DNA of 64,000 nt from Antilocapra americana. Lineage: Eukaryota > Chordata > Mammalia > Artiodactyla > Antilocapridae. The translations under genes were made by a program, and so were the position numbers. Shown here piece after piece: positions 25,640-38,300 of this stretch. The notes beneath the pieces are model-generated. The model saw only the letters and a list, made by a program, of their open reading frames with translations, did no database searches and was not told the origin of the DNA. Location of the stretch: assembly GCA_007570785.1 (NCBI GenBank), contig ML664173.1:13983933-14047932 (forward strand). Reading direction: 5' to 3'. Position 1 is the first letter of the stretch; each line of letters starts with the position of its first letter.

Positions 25640-26390
25640 CCCCAGAGCACCTGTGCCGCCTCCTGCGCCGCCGCCGGGAGCCAGGCCCTGCCGGCGCCGC
25701 TCGGTTGCCTTGGGAACTGGCTCCCACTCCTGGCCCTGCGCGCCCAATAAAGTTGTTGTTGAAGCGCAGCGGGGTCACGTGAGCACGGCCGGGGAGGCAG
25801 GCGGGGCCGGGGAGGGGCGGAGCCGGGGGCGGGAGGGGCGGAGCCGGGGGGCGGGGCCTAGCGGAGGGAGACCGGCGCGCCGCGGCGGAGAGCGGGGGCG
25901 GCGGGCGTGGGCGGCCGGCCATGATCGCGTCGTGTCTGTGTTACCTGCTGCTGCCGGCCGCGCGCCTTTTCCGCGCCCTCTCAGGTACCGGCCCCGCGTC
26001 CCGAAGGGCGGGCGCCAAGCCCCCGGGCCTGCCTGGGCGGGCCCCCGCGGGGTCTGGGCGGCGTGCGGTGCGCGGCCGGCCTCACGACGGGCGCGTCCGG
26101 GACCCCGTGAGGCCCAGGCCTGGCCGGCGACCCTCGGGGGCTGCACCTCCCGCCCGCCTGCTCCTCACGCCGGCGGCCGGAGGCGTCGGGCCACAGTTAC
26201 GACGCGGAGGCGGCGGGGGGAGGGCGGGAGCGCCCCCTCGCCCCCTTTCTGGCCCCGCGGGCGCGGAGAGGTTCCGGGGCCCGCTGAGCCACTTCTCTGG
26301 GGGCCAGGGAGGGTTGGCCCCCTTGGGGGCCGAGGCGGGTGCCCGAATTCTCCGTGGACAGGAGCCCTTCGGCCCTTGAAGGGTCCGTGG
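25640..26390. promoter_or_regulatory. ANGEL1: CpG island and TATA-less promoter of ANGEL1
   Basis: A sharply GC- and CpG-rich block covers the ANGEL1 start codon (25921). Upstream of the ATG it holds a CCAAT box at 25744-25748, a palindromic CACGTG E-box at 25776-25781, and several GGGGCGG GC boxes in a 21-base-period duplication (about 25812-25856). There is no TATA box, as is typical of broadly expressed genes. The transcription start probably lies between about 25790 and 25900 but cannot be fixed by eye. Confidence 0.85.
25921..25984 (+). CDS. ANGEL1: ANGEL1 coding exon 1 (start)
   Basis: ATG in a GC-rich context with G at -3, encoding the hydrophobic [20 protein letters not shown] stretch, then a phase-1 gtaccg donor. 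The start is chosen because the peptide matches the conserved ANGEL1 N-terminus and joins exon 2 as S-D-V-F-F-T-C-R-K. Confidence 0.95.
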
Positions 26391-29300
26391 ACTGAAGACC
26401 TGGACTTGCCCTGCCTCCCCCTGGGTCTACTCCACAGTCGCCTTTCCCAGCCGCCTCTCTGCGGAGTCTTTGGTTGAAAAAAACCAGGTGCTCAGAATCC
26501 AGAGACACTTTGAAACCTCATCTTTGAAGCAGTTGTTCCCGTGCGCGTAGAGATGTCGTGGGTAGAGGCAGTGCTCAGCGGCTGCTTAGAGAAGAGTTAC
26601 TGTTTAACTTTGCCAGGGTTTGCCCGCGCACCCCATTCCTGGCCTTTGACTTTCCCGAGGTTCTTAAGAGACCACCCGTTCCTCTCGGAGATCCCACAGA
26701 ACTCCTGGACCTCTCTCTTGCATTTTAGGGGACAGGACAGACTAAGGAGTTTTAGAATATAACAATTTCTATTTCTTAGAAGTAGGTCCAGCTGTGTGCA
26801 TTCTGTGCTTTTCCCTTTTGGAATTTTACATTGTGTGCGTGCGTGTGTGTAATTTCTGTTACTTTGTATTTCATATAAAACACTTAAAGTGTGTACATGT
26901 ATGTTTGTAGCTCCAACTAGAATGCAGGCTCCAGGAAGGCAGGGCTGTCAGTTCTGCTCACGGTATCTACTGCTAACATACTACCCAGACTATAGTAGGC
27001 ACTCAATTCAGAAATCCGAGAATGTCTTGTGTATACGTACTCCTTAGAAATGAGGAATTCCACAGAAGCCATTGCTTTCAGAGGACCATTGCATATTCCT
27101 CTGACCATGTTGCTGCCATTTCTTGAGCTGTGCGGGAGTTCATAATGGCAGCCTTAGTGACCTATACTTAGTGACCTCTAGTTCAGAGGTTTCTTGACCA
27201 GTAGCCAGAGTTTTGGCCCCCTTCCCACCCTAGGGGTGGGCCTCCCCCCACCCATTGGTACACACCTATTAAAGTAGTCCGGTTTGTATTTGTGCATTTG
27301 GTCTCTACAGATTTTCTAAATAAAAGAATTCTTCTGCTGAAAAACACAAACCACCACCAATCAAAGCCTGCTAAATTTGAAAACTAGTAACCTCACACAT
27401 ATAAATCAAAGAACTTCTGCCATTTGAAATAGAGGATGTTTGAAAGGGCAGTGAATTAGCGAGTCCCTGAGACTAAAACCAGCAACCCAGCACATGGGTT
27501 TAAAGCAGGGTTTCCCACTCTCAGTACTATTGACATTTGGGGCTGATAGTTCCTTGTGGAGCTGTCTCTCTCACTGTAGGATGCTCACAATCTATCCTAT
27601 AACCACTAGATGCCAGTAGCATCCCCACAGTTGGGAAGACCACTGTTTCTCCAATGTGGAAATGTTCTTTGAGGGCAGAATCACCCCTCAAAGTGGTTGA
27701 AAACCCCTTTGAGGTTTGAGGGACCTAAATCCACATAGGCCATAAATAAGAGTGTCTTTCAACATTTGAACCATTTTGAAGTTTTTCTTGCCTTAAAGGA
27801 ACTGATGAAACATGTCTCCAGTGATGGAGGGACACCATCCATGTCACCTGGATGATATAAATAAGTGACTTAGTGTGTGTTGGTTGGGGGACGTTTTGTT
27901 TGCACCACAATACTGTGCTTGGGTTTTTGGGGCCTCTAATTTTAGTTTTTCCCGCCTACTTTCTTTTGCCTGTTGGCTGCCATTGTGGCTGCTGTAGCAG
28001 AGAGGTGGCAGCTGTCTCTTGCTGTGAGTTGTTGGCACCTTCCGATTTGCAGCTTCTAGAGCGCTATGGAATGGGAAAGCGGGTAATGATATTTGTGAAG
28101 ATTTATGAGTCGAATAAATAGCTTTGAGAAGAGGACCCAAGGCCTTTGCTAAAAGCTAGGTTGTCCAGATTTTGAGATACCCTTTTTGTCTACTTTCTGT
28201 TGGAATGCATTTGTAGACTGGGAAATTTTTAGAACTAGAGAAGCTCTTGGGGATTATCCAATTCACAGTTCCCTCATCCTCGTTTTACAGTCAAGAGTAA
28301 GTCCATCTCACTAGGGGCATTGTCCAAGGTCACACAGTTTTGTTCATTTCAGTGCTGGGCCATAATCCACAGTTATGGTCAAGTGCTGGTTCCAGTGTCA
28401 TGTGGCTCTTAGAACCAGAGAGTTAAGTTAATAGGATTCTTAACTTCCCGACAAAAGGAGTGTGGTTGTATGTGACCATCTCTGTTCTCGATTATATGGG
28501 ATAGCCATCCTTTCATTCACGCACAGAGTATTTATCAGATCCCTACCATGTGAATTAGTTAATACTTGTAAAGTACTTAGAACAGTGCCTGACACATAGT
28601 AAGCACTTGGCTCTGGTGATGGTGATGTTCCAAACCCTAAAATGGGCAGGTTCAGTGATGATACAACGATGAGCACGGTGGATATGATTCTTCCTTGTAT
28701 GGGACTTATTGGCTTTCCCGTGGCTCAGTGGTAAAGAATCTGCCTGCAGTGCAGGAGACCCAGGTTCTGTTCCTGGGTCAGGAAGATCCCTGGAGGAGGG
28801 CGTGGCAACTCACTCTGGTATTCTTGCCTGGAGAATCCCATGGACAAAGGAGCCTGGTGGGCTATAGTCCATAGGGTTGCAAAGAGTTGGACACGACTGA
28901 AGCGACTGAGCACGCACGCACATGGGACTTACATCAGAAGTTGAGAGAGGAGTGTGAGTTGAACGATGCCATCATCTTATAACATGGTATTTTGGCTTTC
29001 TTTTTAGATGTTTTCTTCACATGTCGAAAAAATGCCTTCCTGGCGAAGAGCTCGTCCCCCCAGGTAGAAGGCGACTTTGCCATGGCCCCTCGGGGCCCTG
29101 ACCAGGAGGAGTGTGAGGGCCTGCTGCAGCAGTGGCGGGAAGAAGGGTCGAGCCAGGTGCTCTCAACTGTGAGCGACGGTCCCCTTGTAGATAAGGGACT
29201 CGCCGAGAGCAGCTTGGCCCTCCTGATGGATAATCCTGGAGAACAGGATGCTGCTCCGGAGGACAAGTGGTCCAGCAGGCAGCTGAGTGACCTGCGGGCA

Positions 29301-32300
29301 GCAGAGAACCTGGAGGAGCCTTTCCTCGAGGTGCTAGGAGAGGAGGAGCCACTGTCGGAGGTCGAGGGCCCGATGTGGGCAGCAGTGCCCGTGCAGACCG
29401 GCCCCCAGTACACAGACTGCGCCGTCCTCCCCATGGGTGCGCTGGCCACAGAGCAGTGGGACGAGGACCCCGCGGTGGTGGCCTGGAGCATCACACCGGA
29501 GCCTGTGTCCCAGGAACAGGCTCCTGTCTGGCCCTTTGACGGTCTGGGGCAGCTGCAGCCTCCCCCAATGGAAATCCCGTATCACGGTGAGTCTTGACAG
29601 CCAGCTGAGTGAGCCGGGGCAGCGGTTGTCTCAGAGGTGGGAAGAGCCGTTGCTAAAGAGAAGGCCCTTTTGTATGGAGCTCTGCCTCCACATTCTGGTT
29701 TTCTGAGACTTGCAGCAGCAGATCCAGAGGGCCCTTAGAGGTCATTTCATCCAGCCCTGTGGCCTTTTGAGATAAAGTCATCACGGCTCAGAGAGGAGGC
29801 AGGACATGCTGAAAGTCACATAGAGTGTTGTTCAGATCACTCCAGAAAAGGATGGATGACAGGGAAAATGAGAAAGGGAACTTCGTCACAGTATCACTGG
29901 GTCAGGAGTAGAGATGGTGGGCCCTGTGGATAGCATGGATTCAACCACGGATCTCGTCTTCCTAACCCCTTTGCAGAAATCTTGTGGCGGGAATGGGAGG
30001 ATTTCTCCACTCAGCCAGATGTTCAGGGCCTGGAGGCAGGGGATGGCCCTCAGTTCCAGTTCACTCTGATGTCCTATAATATCCTGGCCCAGGACCTGAT
30101 GCAGCAGAGCTCCGAGCTCTATCTGCATTGCCACCCAGACATCCTCAACTGGAGCTACCGCTTTGCGAATCTCATGCAGGAATTCCAGCACTGGGACCCG
30201 GACGTAAGCGAAGGAGGGCGGGGAGGGTGGGGTGGATGGGGATGTGCCATCTTGCATTTGCTCTGGACCCTGGCTGTTTCCCGGTGCCCTTAGGAAAATG
30301 AGCTCACCCACAGTAGTTCATGTGATTGGTGTCCAGCTTTGGACAGGAGCTTGCTGCCTGGTGCACATGAGTTTTGGGCAGATACCAAGACACCTTCCCA
30401 TCAGTGCACCCTCGCTAGCACCTTTATGCGGGGAGGGAGACTTGAGGGATTCAAGGAGCAGGAAAATCCAGCTTCACTCAGGGCCTGTTCTTTGCTGGAG
30501 TGGCAATCGGCGAAGAGTCAGCCCCCAGGGGGACTGTCAGTGTGGCCCAGCCCGAGACCCACAGCAGCTTCCCATGTGGCTTCAGCGCCTGCTCCTGGGG
30601 TGGGGTTACACAGCGGTGCCGTCTGTTACCCTGGAGGGACTGGTCTCTGTGTCGTTTCCCCAGATCTTGTGTCTCCAAGAGGTCCAGGAAGATCACTACT
30701 GGGAGCAGCTGGAGCCCTCTCTGAGGATGATGGGTAATGCCACTCCCTGGCGCGTGTGCCAGTCTTTTTTCCTCTCACCCTGCCTGCCCTCTCCTGAACG
30801 TACCATCTTCCTTCATCTCAGTAAACCCTCAGTCTCACCTGTGAGCTAGCTCCCTCGTGTGGAGTAAGAAGAAAAACAAGAGTCCTGGAGTTTTAAAGTG
30901 GTTCTGACTTACACTGCCATTTGTTTACATCTATTTACCAACTCTCTGAAGCTGAAATTATTATACCCATTTTATAGGGAGGAGACTGAAGTTCATAAAA
31001 TTTGAGTGACTAGCTCAAAGATCACAAAGTTATAAATAAAAAAGCTCGTAGCTTGTGAAGCCTGGACTCCAACTTGTCTTACCCTGGAGTCTGTGCTTTT
31101 CCTATCACACCCTCTGTCCCTCCTTCCCCTTCTAGCTACCCAGCCATCTGGTTACCACCGTAAGGGAGCTCCGCAGGGCCCAGGGATGGGTCAGGGCAAG
31201 GGCCCCCCTGTACTGAGCAGCAGGAGCGGTACGCTGGGCACACACAGCTGGGCTACTGCCGTTGGAGGGATGCAGGGTTCAAGGACTCTGACCCATCTCC
31301 TTGGCGGGGTGTTCTTGCAGGCTTTACCTGTTTCTACAAGAGGAGGACCGGGTGTAAGACAGATGGCTGCGCTGTCTGCTACAAGCCCACGAGATTCCGT
31401 CTGCTCTGCGCCAGCCCCGTGGAGTACTTCCGGCCTGGCTTGGAGCTCCTCAACCGGGACAACGTGGGCTTAGTGCTGCTGCTGCAGCCGCTGGTCCCAG
31501 AAGGCCTGGGCCAGGTCTCAGTGGCCCCCTTATGTGTGGCGAATACCCACGTCCTGTACAACCCACGGCGGGGTGACGTCAAGCTGGCCCAGATGGCCAT
31601 CCTCCTGGCCGAAGTGGACAAGGTGGCCAGGCTGTCAGACGGCAGCCACTGCCCCATCGTCCTGTGTGGGGACCTGAACTCCGTCCCTGACTCGCCTCTC
31701 TACAACTTCGTCAGGGACGGAGAGCTCCAGTACCACGGGATGCCGGCCTGGAAGGTGAGCCGGGGGTGGCCACCGCGGGGCTGGCTTAGCGGGGGCTGGG
31801 GGTTGGCATGCAGAGCTGCTTCTGTGGCGGGGACTTCAGGAACACCTGTGTTGCCTCCCCGCTGCGTTCCCTTCTCCTTTCGGAGCTTCGGTGCTCGTGA
31901 GTGCCTTTGGTATATTGGAATCCTTTTCGTCTTTATCATTAATTTATGTTTAGTGTACAAGTACATAAGTAAATGCATAGATGTATACAAGTACATCTCT
32001 ATAAGGATTCAAGGATTATTATGTGACTCTAAAGGGAGATGTGGGAAATGCAGGTAATAAGCGGGCTTTGGTCTTAAGCCTGCTTTATTACCTGCATTTC
32101 CCACATCTCCCTTTAGAGGCAAGTAATAACTGTTCAGCGTTGGGTGGTGTTCTTCCAGGTCATTTTCTGTGCATTTGCAGTGCTACCTAAACTGCTGTGG
32201 TGATGTGACTATCATTGTCTCCACTTATTAAGCACTTACTTTGTGCCAGATGCTATTTTAAGCATACATTAACTCATTAATTTTCACAAGTTCTGTCATT

Positions 32301-35300
32301 GCTTCTATTTTATAAACAAGAAACCTAAGGCATAGAAAAAGTTAGGTCACTTACTTTCTCTAGTTTCTGCAGGTCGTTAGTGGTGGAGCCAGGATTTGTA
32401 ATCAGGTGGTCTGGCCCCAGGGCTCTTGCTCTCCCAGTACAATGCTGAGATTGCTTCTAATGGCTGATATCTAATCTATTGTGTGTGTTTATAAACATGA
32501 CATATTACTGTATATTTCATTTTCTAGCTTTTTCTTTTTTTTACTCAACAGTCTACATACATATCTATCTCATTCCTATTGACTGCTGAATCTTTGTAAC
32601 ATAGCTGTATTACAGTTTTATTGTGGTTCATTTAGCCCTGCTGAGGCGCATTCAGCTTGCGCTGATTCTTTTGTATGTCACTTAGTCTCCTTGTTTCTCT
32701 CTTTTGCCCCTGCTGATCCAGTTTGTTCCTTAACTTTTGGCAAGGCGCAGTGGAGAAAGGACGTAAGATGACTGAATTATTGTTGAGCCCTTTGGGCTTT
32801 TATTTTAATGAGGTTACTCAAGTGCCAGCGATGTCCTGGTTGCCACAGCGCAGAAGAAGGCATTAACCTGCCAGGAGGCTGCTGTTGTTACCAAGGGGCT
32901 CAGGGAATGAGAAGTAGACTTGAGAAGGGCCTACCACGTGACAGCTACCATTAACCAGAGTGATTCAGAGCACTCATCTGGAAGCCTGACAGTCCTGCAT
33001 TCAGATCCCTGCTCTGCCGCCTTGGGCAAGTGAGCCTCATTGGCCTCATATACCCTGGGGAATGTAGTGAGACCTACTTCTGAGGGTCTTCTTTGGTGGA
33101 CTCATTAAAATAATTCACACAAAGTGTTTTCCAGTTCCTGCTTCAAAGGGAGCAGTCAATAATTGGTAGTGGTTATTGTTGTCAAGATTCTTGGTCGTCT
33201 GTGGTATTATTATCCCATTCAATAGGAGAGGATATTGAACCCAAGAGACGTTCACCAACTTACCCAAAGTGACATCTCTCGTAAATGGCCCTTCAGCTGA
33301 GGGTGTGCTTTCCTTCTGATGGCATACTGAAAATGTTTGTCCTTCGTGGGCAGAGAGGTTATCTCCGCAGCACATAGCTAGTGTCTTGCCCATAGTTGGC
33401 ATTCAAATATTTGTTGTTTGTAAGTGAAATAAAGGGGATTTTGCTGCACGCGTTGGAGATGTGCAGATGACTGATGCTGCCGAATGTTTCCCCTACTGCG
33501 TTCTGTCTGCTCCCCGGCTGCTCACGGGCTTTGACCGAGGATGAGGACGGAGACACGGTAAAGTGCTTTGGTGCATCTCCCATTTGGTTTGGCCCTGTGA
33601 TTTCCCAGTAATGGGCTTTGGATGATAGACTTCAATCCAGAAGATCCAGAGATCCAAGTAAACCTTTTCCCATGGCAAATTAAAGCCCTTGACAGCGGAT
33701 TCTCCCTGGCAGAGTAGTGCAGATTTTTCCGAGGTGAAATTTAGGGGACCCTATGTTCACATGGTTCTGTTCTCTTTGCTTCACATACCTTATTCTCTTT
33801 CCCCTTATCCCTGTCTCGTGGACATTTCAGTGTTTCTAATTAACAAAAAGTAGTTTTAATTAGTTCTTTGTTTTTAACTTTCCCGAGACTGACGTGTTTG
33901 TGCGTAGTGTGTGACTTTGTGTGTGTGTGTGTTTGTTCCCATGCCCCCAAACACGGGCTTTTCTCTTCCTCCGTCTCAGATTCCTCATTGCCGTCTGCTC
34001 TTTGCTCGTAGGTATCTGGACAGGAAGACTTCTCCCATCAGCTTTATCAGAGGAAGCTGCAGGCCCCACTGTGGCCCAGCTCCCTGGGTATCACTGACTG
34101 CTGTCAGTATGTCACCTCCTGCCATCCCATGAGCTCAGGTGAGCACATGCCATAGTCATGGTTGGTTGTCCCTCCCTGCCCCTTTTGGGAGAAAGCTGGT
34201 GCCTCATTGACAAGAGGAAGCGTAATTCCCTCAGTTCTCTTAGCACATTCCTTTATATTTTTCATCGTCCTCCTCGTGGTTCCCCAGTGAAATGGACAAC
34301 TTTCAACCATAGCCTTTGGAAAATCTCCTCGTCTTCAGGGCCAGACTTCCTCTGTGTCCCTGCACTGGAAGCTTCTTGGTATTAAGGAAGTCTCAGCACG
34401 TGGCTCCTCTTCCTTTCTTTCACTGTATGGCTTTTCCTGGTTTACAGAGAGACGTAAGTATAGCCGAGACTTCCTGCTACGTTTCCGCTTCTGCAACATC
34501 GCCTGCCAGCGACCTGTAGGACTGGTGCTTATGGAAGGAGTGACAGATACTAAGCCAGGTAATGGGAATTCAGCTTGTTCCCCAACTTGTCCAACTGAGC
34601 TTGGTCTTCTTTCCTCTTCACTTCTGATGTTTGTCAGTTATGTGGATTATTAGTCTTTTATAGGTATAATTCTTAGATTTCAGCTTGTGGTAAAAAATAG
34701 GCCTGAGGGGAAGGTCAATGAAGTTCACTGGCCATGTGCAATGTGTTGAGAACATGGACTAGGATTCAAGAAACCTGGGCTCTAACTAGCTTTGAGACCT
34801 TGAGTAAGCCATAAGCTTTTTAAGCTAAAATCGCTAAAACCTAGCATGTGTATGGCATATATGAGAGAGAAAACAGGCGTGAGAATCGTAAGGTGGCAGT
34901 ACTCCTGGTTGTAATAGTTACTCCTACTGAGAACTCCCAGATGGTACATAGCATAGTATACTTGACGTTCCCCACTTCTTGTCTTTGAAACCACTCCAAA
35001 GCAACAAGGAGAAGGAAAAAAAAATCAAACCCCATCTTTGAGAATGCTAGGAGACCTGAAGATATCTGGGATTGGGAAGCACAGCACAGGTGGAGTGGCT
35101 GCAAGAACACTGGTGATCCAGCAGGGGGGCTGGCGGAGGCATGGAAAGACCCGTCTGTGGGGCTGTGTATGAATCTCAGAAAGAACTGGCAGGGTGCATT
35201 TCTTCATGGTGAGGCGTGAACCTTGAGGCACAAAACCAGAATCCCTTGTTTCACCAACAGGACTAGGATGGCACAAGTTGTGAAATGAAATTGCCTGAAA

Positions 35301-38300
35301 CTGTTTGGTCCAGGGAGGCGCTGGAGGAAAGACTGATCAAGGAATTGAGCCATCTTTGCATGAAGCAGCCTGCTCAGGTGGCAGGGGGAGGTGAAATGCT
35401 TCCCAAGCAGCACAGTTCTTTTGGCTGGGAGACGTAAAGGTTCAAAGGACTCATACACAGCCCTGTGTCGTAAGGAAAATGCCCATTACTTGGAATGCAG
35501 ACCTAGAAGATGAAATGTAAGCTGCCGGGCTCAGGAAAGAAGTGGAATAAAAAGTGAAAAAAACCACTTAAAAAGAAGCCATAATTAGATGCAGCACAAG
35601 AGAGAAGAGGCATTGCTGAGAACAAGACAAGAGGGAGAGGCCAGGAAAAATAGAAGGTGCCAGAGAGAGTATGACAGAAGTGGGAGTTAACGGGGATTCA
35701 GCATATACATAATTGGCGCTTACAAAGAAGAAAGCCAGGATCATGGCACAAAAGGAATATTTAAAGGTAGGATATATGGAATATTTTCCCAAAATGAAGA
35801 GATCTGAATCTTTGGATTGAGAAGGATATACCTCAGGGAAAACTGACATAGGAGAATCAACAGTAAGACCTCCTAATGAAGTTAACAGAAGTCAAAGATA
35901 AAAGAATCTTTTGGACAATTGAACCAAAAAGAGTGAGATACCTTTTTTTTTTTTTTTTTAAATCAGGCTACTTTTAAAGATAAGAATAATTAGGTAGGCT
36001 TCAGAGTCGGACAGGACTGAAGTGACTTAGCAGCAGATTTTGAGCACAGTTTCCAGGAAAGAAGATATGGCTCAAGAATTTTATATTTAACCCAAAGCCT
36101 TTCTTAAAGAAAATGATAGAAGAATAACTTAAGACAACCAAGCAATGAAAAAACTGTAGTATTAATAAAAGGACTTGGGTAGTAAGCAATGAATTCATTG
36201 TTTTCTTGAAGGAATTTAACTTTCATTGGCATTTTACACAGAGAAGTGAGCATTTCAGTGGCTTGGGTTTTTTTTTTTTTTAATTGCAAAGCTAATGTGT
36301 TATTACAGCTGTGGTGATAGCAGTAATAATTGTGCACAGAGCGACTAGCACGTGCCAGGAACTGGGGTAAGTGCTTGTGTCAGTTGGACTCGGGCAGGGA
36401 AGCTATGGATGAGCGTTTTAAGAATTCAGAATCCTCCGGTTAAACAGTAGTAGGATCCCACATAGGTAATTCCCTGTTAAGAATAGATTGTTTGTAAAAA
36501 ATCAGTACTGTACTTGAAACACACTTTGTAAGTAGAATCATTATGTAGGGGGAAAATCTCCAGTTCACTAACAGTGCCCAATAATAGCAGTATTTTCAAA
36601 ATTGAGATTAAATTTGAGTTAAACACACCCATCCTCCACAAACCGTGAACATGCCTTTCTGTTTGTTCAGTACCCCCATCCAGGGCTGAACAGGCTCCTG
36701 ATGAATCTTATTTAAAGACTCCCAAGTCTAAAAAGCCGCCATCACTTTTAGACCATGAGTAGAAAGAAGAGTTTGGTACAAGGAGATCATAGTGTGTCAT
36801 CTTTTTTTCTGGAGGATTTGTTTAGATGTGCTATCAAATAATATTTCCAGTCTGGTGCCAGAGTCGTTCCAGCCCAACTGTGCACAGTAAAGCTTGCCAA
36901 CTTGATTGTGATACTGACTTCAATGGAAGCATCTGAGGTGCAAGAGGAGCTCAGTGCCAGGTAGTCATGGTCTGACTTTCCCACAGGTTGCCATTGCACT
37001 GTACTAGTGTGTTCTGCATCACACGTGTGGTATAAAAAACAAGAAAGATTGTGATTCTCACCTCTCTCTCATTCTCTTTTTGAGGAAATACTTCAAAGGA
37101 TGGGAATCTAAATTTTAAATATCAGTGGTTTCTTCCTTCTAGTATGATTCTTAAAGACACCGAAAGGGGTTACTATGTTTTATTTTTTCATGAGCACTTG
37201 CATATTCCCATTTATTTCCAGAGCTTTGGATCTTTTAACATGTACGAATAAACCATGAGCCTAGTTAAGTGCGTTCTAGGGAAAAAACAGTTGCTAATAG
37301 ATGACTTTTGTAAGACAGTGGGCTACCTACTGTTTACAGACTGGCCAGATGGCCACAGAGCAAAGGCTGTCTGATCAGGTTTTGAACCAGGAAAATTCTG
37401 AACCCATCTGCTGCACAGGCCTGTTTCCACACAACTCATTGTCCTTTTCCCAGGTACTGGCAGAGGACCGTACCTTCTTGGCTGCTACCGGGCTGAATGG
37501 TCCAGGAAGCTGCCTTAGCTCAGACTTGGGCGGCTGGGGCCGTGTGCTCATGCTGCCTGGTGGGGCCGGCAGAGGTCTGGGTCCCCTGTAACTGCCGGAG
37601 CGGTGCCGTTTGTACACAGACCTGCAGGGGAGAACTTGCTGCTGAGGGAACCAGTTTTCCTTTCTCTTTGGTTTTTCATTTGCTAACAAAAACACTTAAA
37701 AAAAAAATCCTCACACTTGTATGAGATTTTGGTAAGGGTAAAGGTCTAGTTTGTAAATTTAGTCCATTGTCTTGCAGGTTCCAGTACTGCTAATGAGAAG
37801 TCTGCTGCTTTTTAAATTCTTGATCCTTTCTTTGTATGTCACGTAATTTGCCTCCCTGAGACTCTGGTTATTCTCTCTAATTCTTTGATTTCTGAGATTT
37901 CATGATGGTTTGCTGGTAATATTTTTTCAATAATTTCCTACTTTCTGCTTCCTCTTTTTGGAGTTCCTTTTAATTGGATATGGGCTTCCCCTGTGGCTCA
38001 GCTGGTAAAGAATCTGCCTGCAATGTGGGAGACTTGGGTTCGATCCCTGGGTTGAGAAGATCCCCTGGAGAAGGGAAAGGCTACTCTCCAGTATTCTGGC
38101 CTGGAGAATTCCATGGACTGTACAGTCCATGGGGTCTCAAAGAGTCGGACACAACTGAGCAACTTTCACTTAACTTGGATATGGTTATTGTTTAGTTGCT
38201 AAGTTGTATTCAGCTCTTTGCAACCCCATGGACTGCAGGACGCCAGGCTTTCCTGTTCTATGTTATCTCCCAGAGTTTGCTCAAACTCATGTCCATTGAG

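Larger units (their letters stand above)
25985..29007 (+). other. ANGEL1: ANGEL1 intron 1
   Basis: About 3 kb. The first 400 bases are CpG-island DNA. The rest holds L2/MIR-like relics, an hAT-type relic and one Bov-tA with clean target-site duplication. No additional exon seen. Confidence 0.85.
31755..34011 (+). other. ANGEL1: ANGEL1 intron 5
   Basis: 2.26 kb containing the long inverted repeat at 32027-32118, a MIR-like relic at about 32200-32430 and otherwise unremarkable sequence. No exon-like frame. Confidence 0.85.

Noticed and set aside
25536..26477. 313-codon open frame across the ANGEL1 promoter and exon 1
   Set aside because: It is GC-rich CpG-island DNA with few stops by composition. 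It overlaps the real ANGEL1 start in another frame and reads as a Pro/Arg/Gly-rich peptide with no domain.
28934..29494. 186-codon minus-strand frame
   Set aside because: Antisense shadow of ANGEL1 exon 2, which has matched splice sites and the known protein on the other strand.
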